A stretch of DNA of 64,000 nt. Source: Labrenzia sp. 011. Its GTDB lineage: Bacteria; Pseudomonadota; Alphaproteobacteria; Rhizobiales; Stappiaceae. The stretch spans positions 248,001 to 312,000 of the forward strand of contig NZ_QCYM01000001.1 in the NCBI RefSeq assembly GCF_003075075.1, read 5' to 3'. Shown here piece by piece: positions 60,590 to 64,000 of the stretch (position 1 is its first letter; each line of letters opens with the position of its first letter). Under the pieces are notes generated by a model, which had not been told where the DNA came from, made no database searches, and saw nothing but the letters and a program-made list of their open reading frames with translations. The translations under genes and the position numbers were made by a program.

Positions 60590-62142
60590 ACCCTGATCTT
60601 GTCTGGCTTGCCTTCCTGGCTCTGGCCGTTTTCGGCGCCATCCTGTCCGGTGTTCCGGTTCTCCTGGCGATTGCCGGTGCGCCTACACTGATTGCTCTTC
60701 TCGCGGCAGCGGCGGGGGATTTCGATCTGGTCTTCTTCCAGGCCGTGCCTCAGCGGGTCTACGGGGTGATGACCAACCCGCTGCTCCTTGCCGTGCCGCT
60801 TTTCGTGCTCATGGGCCTGCTGCTGGAAAAATCCGGCCAGGCCGAACGCATGCTGAAAAGTCTCACCGCTGCCCTTGGCGGCAATCAGTCGGCTCTGGCC
60901 CTGTCGGTCGTTCTCGTCAGCGCGCTGATTGCCGCCTCTACCGGCATCATCGGCGCGACGATCGTCATGCTCGGAACGATCACGCTGCCGGCGCTGCTGT
61001 CGGCGGGCGTGAACAAGCACATGAGCAGCGGCCTGATCTGCGCCAGCGGCACCCTTGGGCAGATCATCCCGCCGTCCATCGTGTTGATCCTGCTTGGCGA
61101 TCAGGTCTCCAACGCCTATTTCGAAGCGCAGCAGGAAGCGGGGAACTTCGCACCGGATCCCGTTACCGTCGGTGACCTTTTCGCCGGAGCGCTCATTCCC
61201 GGCCTGCTGCTGGTGACGTTCTATGCCGTCTATGTTCTCCTCAAGCTGCGCACCTCGCCCTCCGGGGACCGCACGGCACCTGTACGGAGCGAGATTTCCG
61301 CCGGGCAGCTTTTCCTGAACATCGCTCCGACGCTGGGGCTCATCGTCGCCGTGCTCGGCAGCATTCTGATCGGCATCGCCACGCCTACGGAGGCGGCCAG
61401 TGTCGGTGTCGCCGGAGCCATCCTGATCGCGTCGGCGGGAAGAGGCCCCGCAACCTTCCGCATCGCGTCGACCTGTGCCGTGCTGGTCGTCCTGCTTCTG
61501 GGCCTGCGCCAGGCCGGACTGTTCGGACTGAATTTCTCCGGCGGTCACATAGTCTGGTCGCTCACGACGGTCATCTGCGTCGCGCTGACGGTCTGCGCCT
61601 TCCTGCTGCTGCTCGGCACCATGTTCTCGCTTCTGCGCGGCGGCGTGCTTCTGCCGGCCTTGCGCGAGGCCGTCGCCATCACCGGCATGATCTTCGGCAT
61701 CGTGATTGCCGCCGGGATCCTGTCGCTGGTCTTCCGCGGTTTCGACGGCGACGAACATGTCGCCGAGCTGCTGCAGTCCCTGCCGGGGGGAGCCTACGGC
61801 ATGCTGCTGCTGACCCTGCTGGTGATCTTTCTGCTCGGGTTCATCCTGGAGTTCGTGGAGATCATCTTCATCGTCGTGCCCATCGTCGGACCGATCATCC
61901 TGCAATCGGACATCAGCCCGGTCTGGTTCGCGGTACTGATCGCGCTCAATCTGCAGACGTCGTTCCTGACACCGCCGTTCGGTTTCGCGCTCTTCTATTT
62001 CCGGTCGGTCGCGCCAGCGGAGATCAGGACGTGGGATATCTATGTCGCGGTCATTCCGTTTGTCGCCATTCAATTGCTGGCACTGGCACTTGTCGCCGCA
62101 TTTCCGGCGCTTTCCACCTGGTTGCCCGCCATACTGTTCTGA
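60586..62142 (+). CDS. dctM: TRAP transporter large permease DctM
   Basis: A 518-residue permease with about twelve or more helices. The family motifs are NPLLLAVPLFVLMGLLLE, ASTGIIGATIVMLGTITLP, SSGLICASGTLGQIIPPSI and ATPTEAASVGVAGA; the C-terminal TPPFGFALFYFRSVAP is also typical. It is longer than the usual 430 residues, like the mannitol/chloroaromatic (FcbT3-like) branch. ATGA overlap with dctQ supports the start. Confidence 0.94.
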   Translation: MNPDLVWLAFLALAVFGAILSGVPVLLAIAGAPTLIALLAAAAGDFDLVFFQAVPQRVYGVMTNPLLLAVPLFVLMGLLLEKSGQAERMLKSLTAALGGNQSALALSVVLVSALIAASTGIIGATIVMLGTITLPALLSAGVNKHMSSGLICASGTLGQIIPPSIVLILLGDQVSNAYFEAQQEAGNFAPDPVTVGDLFAGALIPGLLLVTFYAVYVLLKLRTSPSGDRTAPVRSEISAGQLFLNIAPTLGLIVAVLGSILIGIATPTEAASVGVAGAILIASAGRGPATFRIASTCAVLVVLLLGLRQAGLFGLNFSGGHIVWSLTTVICVALTVCAFLLLLGTMFSLLRGGVLLPALREAVAITGMIFGIVIAAGILSLVFRGFDGDEHVAELLQSLPGGAYGMLLLTLLVIFLLGFILEFVEIIFIVVPIVGPIILQSDISPVWFAVLIALNLQTSFLTPPFGFALFYFRSVAPAEIRTWDIYVAVIPFVAIQLLALALVAAFPALSTWLPAILF

Positions 62143-62161
62143 TCAAACTGGGAGAAGAAAA

Positions 62162-63226
62162 ATGAAAAGACGTGACTTTCTGAAGGCGGGCGCCGTTGCC
62201 GCGCCCGCGACCATGCTGGCGGCGCCGGCGATTGCCCAGGGCAAGTTCGAGTGGAAGCTGCCGACGTCCTTTCCGGCCAAGGCGCCGGGGGTCGGCACCA
62301 ATGTGACCACTTTCGCCGCGCGGGTGGCGGCCATGTCCGACGGTCAGCTGACCTTCAAGGTCTATTCGAGCGGCGAACTTGTCCCACCCTTCGGCGTGGA
62401 GGATGCCGTGGAGCAGGGGACCGCTGAGATAGGTCATTCCACGCCTTACTACGCGGCCTCGAAGAACTCGGCCCTGCATTACTTCTCCGCCGTGCCCTTC
62501 GGCATGACGGCGGTGGAAACCACCGCCTGGCTGCGCTATGGCGGCGGCCAGGACCTGTGGGATGGCATCTACGCCGACCGCGGCCTGAAGCCGTTCTATT
62601 CCGGCAGTTCCGGTGTGCAGGCGGCTGGCTGGTTCAAGAACCCGGTCGAGAGCCTGAACGATCTGGCGGGCCTCAACATGCGCATCGCCGGCCTCGGCGG
62701 GGAAGCCATGCGCAAGCTGGGCGTCAATGCCGTTCTGCTGCCGCCCCCGGAAATCTTCCCGGCCTTCCAGTCCGGCGCCATCGATGCGGCCGAATGGGTC
62801 GGCCCCATGCTGGATCAGGCCTTCGGTCTGCAGAAGGTTGCCAAATACTGTTATGTCCCGGCTTTCCACGAGCCGTCCGCGGCACTGGAAATCGTCGTCA
62901 ACCAGGAGGCCTATGACAGCCTGCCGGCCCATCTGCAGGCGATCATCGCCAATGCGGCCGACGCGGCCGCAACCGAGACCACGGCGCAATTCGACTATTA
63001 CAACGCCGTTGCCATGCGCAAACTGAAGGAAGATGGTGTTACCTTTACCGCCTTCCCGGACGATGTCGTCAAGGCCCTGAAAACGGCGGTCGCCGAAGTG
63101 ATGGCCGAAAACGCAGCGGCCAACCCCACTTTCGCCGAAGTGCAGAAAAGCTACGATGCGTTCCTGGACCTGGCCAAGGACTATGCATCCCTGGTGAAGG
63201 CCACGACCTTTACCCAAAGGCTCTGA
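62162..63226 (+). CDS. dctP: TRAP transporter substrate-binding protein DctP
   Basis: A 354-residue periplasmic binding protein with a twin-arginine-like signal (MKRRDFLKAGAVAAPATM). It has the type II binding fold of the DctP family, with FKVYSSGELVPPFGVEDAV and the conserved Arg region LAGLNMRIAGLGGEAMRKLG. The sequence is most like the 2-oxoacid/mannitol-type (TakP/FcbT1) group, so an organic acid ligand is my best guess. GGGAGAAG precedes the ATG. Confidence 0.93.
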   Translation: MKRRDFLKAGAVAAPATMLAAPAIAQGKFEWKLPTSFPAKAPGVGTNVTTFAARVAAMSDGQLTFKVYSSGELVPPFGVEDAVEQGTAEIGHSTPYYAASKNSALHYFSAVPFGMTAVETTAWLRYGGGQDLWDGIYADRGLKPFYSGSSGVQAAGWFKNPVESLNDLAGLNMRIAGLGGEAMRKLGVNAVLLPPPEIFPAFQSGAIDAAEWVGPMLDQAFGLQKVAKYCYVPAFHEPSAALEIVVNQEAYDSLPAHLQAIIANAADAAATETTAQFDYYNAVAMRKLKEDGVTFTAFPDDVVKALKTAVAEVMAENAAANPTFAEVQKSYDAFLDLAKDYASLVKATTFTQRL

Positions 63227-63573
63227 CGCAAGAAACCGGCACGGCCGCGGCTGCCTCGCCCTGCATGAGTCAGGGCAGGGCCGCTGCGGCCGAGCCGCGA
63301 TGGCCCCGCGCAGGACGGCGTTCGGCTGCACGTGCGGTTCCCCTCCCGGGGCATATCGCCACCATGGCCGACCTCCCGGTCGGGCTCGAAGCTTTCTCAA
63401 AAAACACGCCACATGCATGGCCGTTGCTCCGCCGTCGGCACACGTTCCCGGCGGCGATGGCGTCTCGTTGACCTGCATCATGGCCCTTCAAATCCGCAAT
63501 ATTAGTTTGGTCGGACGCACGGTGTCGTGCGCGACGACGCGAAACTTGGAAAGCGAAGCTCTTCAGGAGACCT
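63227..63573. other. Intergenic region dctP / SDR gene
   Basis: About 350 bases without a gene. GCCCTG (63258-63263) and CAGGGC (63271-63276) form a small hairpin after dctP, and GCACG/CGTGC (63517-63530) forms another before the SDR gene. Neither has a T run. A promoter for the SDR gene may lie around 63490-63560. Confidence 0.4.
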
Positions 63574-64000
63574 ATGATGGATTTGAAAGACAAGACAGTT
63601 GTCATTACCGGCGCGGCCCGGGGTTTGGGGCGGGAAATGGCTAGGGAAATTGCTGCGCATGGGGCGAAGCTGGCCTTGCTCGATCTGAACGAGGAAGGTC
63701 TCCAGGAAACCGTTCGCCTCTGCGCCGGGACTCGTGGCCAGGCAAAGGCCTATCCGGTCGATGTCACCGACGAAACGGCGGTGGAAACCGTGTTCGGCGC
63801 CATCAGGAAGGACTTAGGTGCGGTAGAGGCCCTGGTCAACAACGCAGGCATCACCAATGACGACCTTCTGGTGAAGGCCAAGGACGGCAAGATCCTCAGG
63901 AAGATGTCGCTGGCCCACTTCGACAAGGTGATCGACGTGGATCTGAAAGCCGTGTTCCTGTGCGGGCGCGAAGCCGCGGTGCAGATGATCGAAAGCGGAG
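63574..64000 (+). CDS. Short-chain dehydrogenase/reductase, 5' part only
   Basis: About 142 residues are visible, then the window ends. The NAD(P) motif [20 protein letters not shown] and the NNAG motif ([13 protein letters not shown]) identify an SDR enzyme of the FabG-like group. The catalytic YxxxK lies beyond the edge. GGAG precedes two adjacent ATGs (63574 and 63577). Its place after the TRAP genes suggests it oxidises the imported compound. Confidence 0.9.
   Translation, partial: MMDLKDKTVVITGAARGLGREMAREIAAHGAKLALLDLNEEGLQETVRLCAGTRGQAKAYPVDVTDETAVETVFGAIRKDLGAVEALVNNAGITNDDLLVKAKDGKILRKMSLAHFDKVIDVDLKAVFLCGREAAVQMIESG

Noticed and set aside
60247-62073. A 608-codon minus-strand frame
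   Set aside because: Antisense to dctQ and dctM; the translation is strongly charged and repetitive in Arg, Asp and Gln, as expected for a shadow of membrane protein genes.
1-64000. CRISPR arrays, tRNA or rRNA genes, insertion sequences, prophage genes
   Set aside because: No regular direct repeats with spacers, no tRNA cloverleaf or rRNA sequence that I could recognise, and no transposase, integrase or phage structural genes.

Overview
The window looks like chromosomal DNA of an alphaproteobacterium of the Hyphomicrobiales/Stappiaceae type, with a Roseibium/Labrenzia-like organism as my best guess. This is inferred from high GC, divK beside the block rpmG-NUDIX-DUF983-rnr-topA-dprA-plsY-pyrC-pyrB, a fused anthranilate synthase TrpE(G) with a Trp-rich leader peptide, and TRAP transport and sulfatase genes that suit a marine heterotroph. 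I see no rRNA, tRNA, CRISPR array, insertion sequence or prophage. Gene density is high and most genes have clear Shine-Dalgarno sites or ATGA overlaps.

Region 1 (1-15.6 kb) is mostly minus strand. It holds the 5' part of dinB, a HAD hydrolase, a DUF3572 gene, divK (plus strand), a 574-base gap where pleD often lies, and rpmG. The tightly overlapping information/pyrimidine/lipid block follows: pyrB, a catalytically dead pyrC-like gene, plsY, dprA, topA, rnr, DUF983 and NUDIX. An AEC transporter and ruvX close the region.

Region 2 (15.6-30.2 kb) has a Cache-HAMP-GGDEF-EAL protein that probably starts at TTG, a UPF0173 hydrolase and a secreted cupin protein. A three-gene cassette follows: secreted sulfatase, secreted HAD phosphatase and secreted formylglycine-generating enzyme. 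Next come an MltB-type transglycosylase, two envelope proteins, an orphan amino-acid-type binding protein, and a TetR regulator with an Old Yellow Enzyme and a perfect inverted repeat between them.

Region 3 (30.5-39.6 kb) has ilvD and then the most striking gene of the window: a single 1064-residue protein joining a complete ammonium channel (Amt, twin histidines kept) to PAS, GGDEF (with I-site) and EAL domains. It looks like an ammonium-sensing c-di-GMP enzyme. Facing it is a secreted caspase-fold-like protein without catalytic residues. trpE(G) follows, preceded by a 15-residue leader peptide with three consecutive Trp codons and four alternating complementary RNA segments.

Region 4 (39.8-52.1 kb) is general metabolism: soluble transhydrogenase, 8-oxoguanine deaminase-like amidohydrolase, FKBP isomerase, a divergent MarR/EamA pair with operator-like repeats, ROK kinase, a DUF6030-like membrane protein, pirin, ThiE, LysR and methylmalonate-semialdehyde dehydrogenase. 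Region 5 (52.3-64 kb) is the bd oxidase locus cydDC-cydABX with a terminator, a Prx5 peroxiredoxin, a DctQMP TRAP transporter and an SDR dehydrogenase cut by the right edge.
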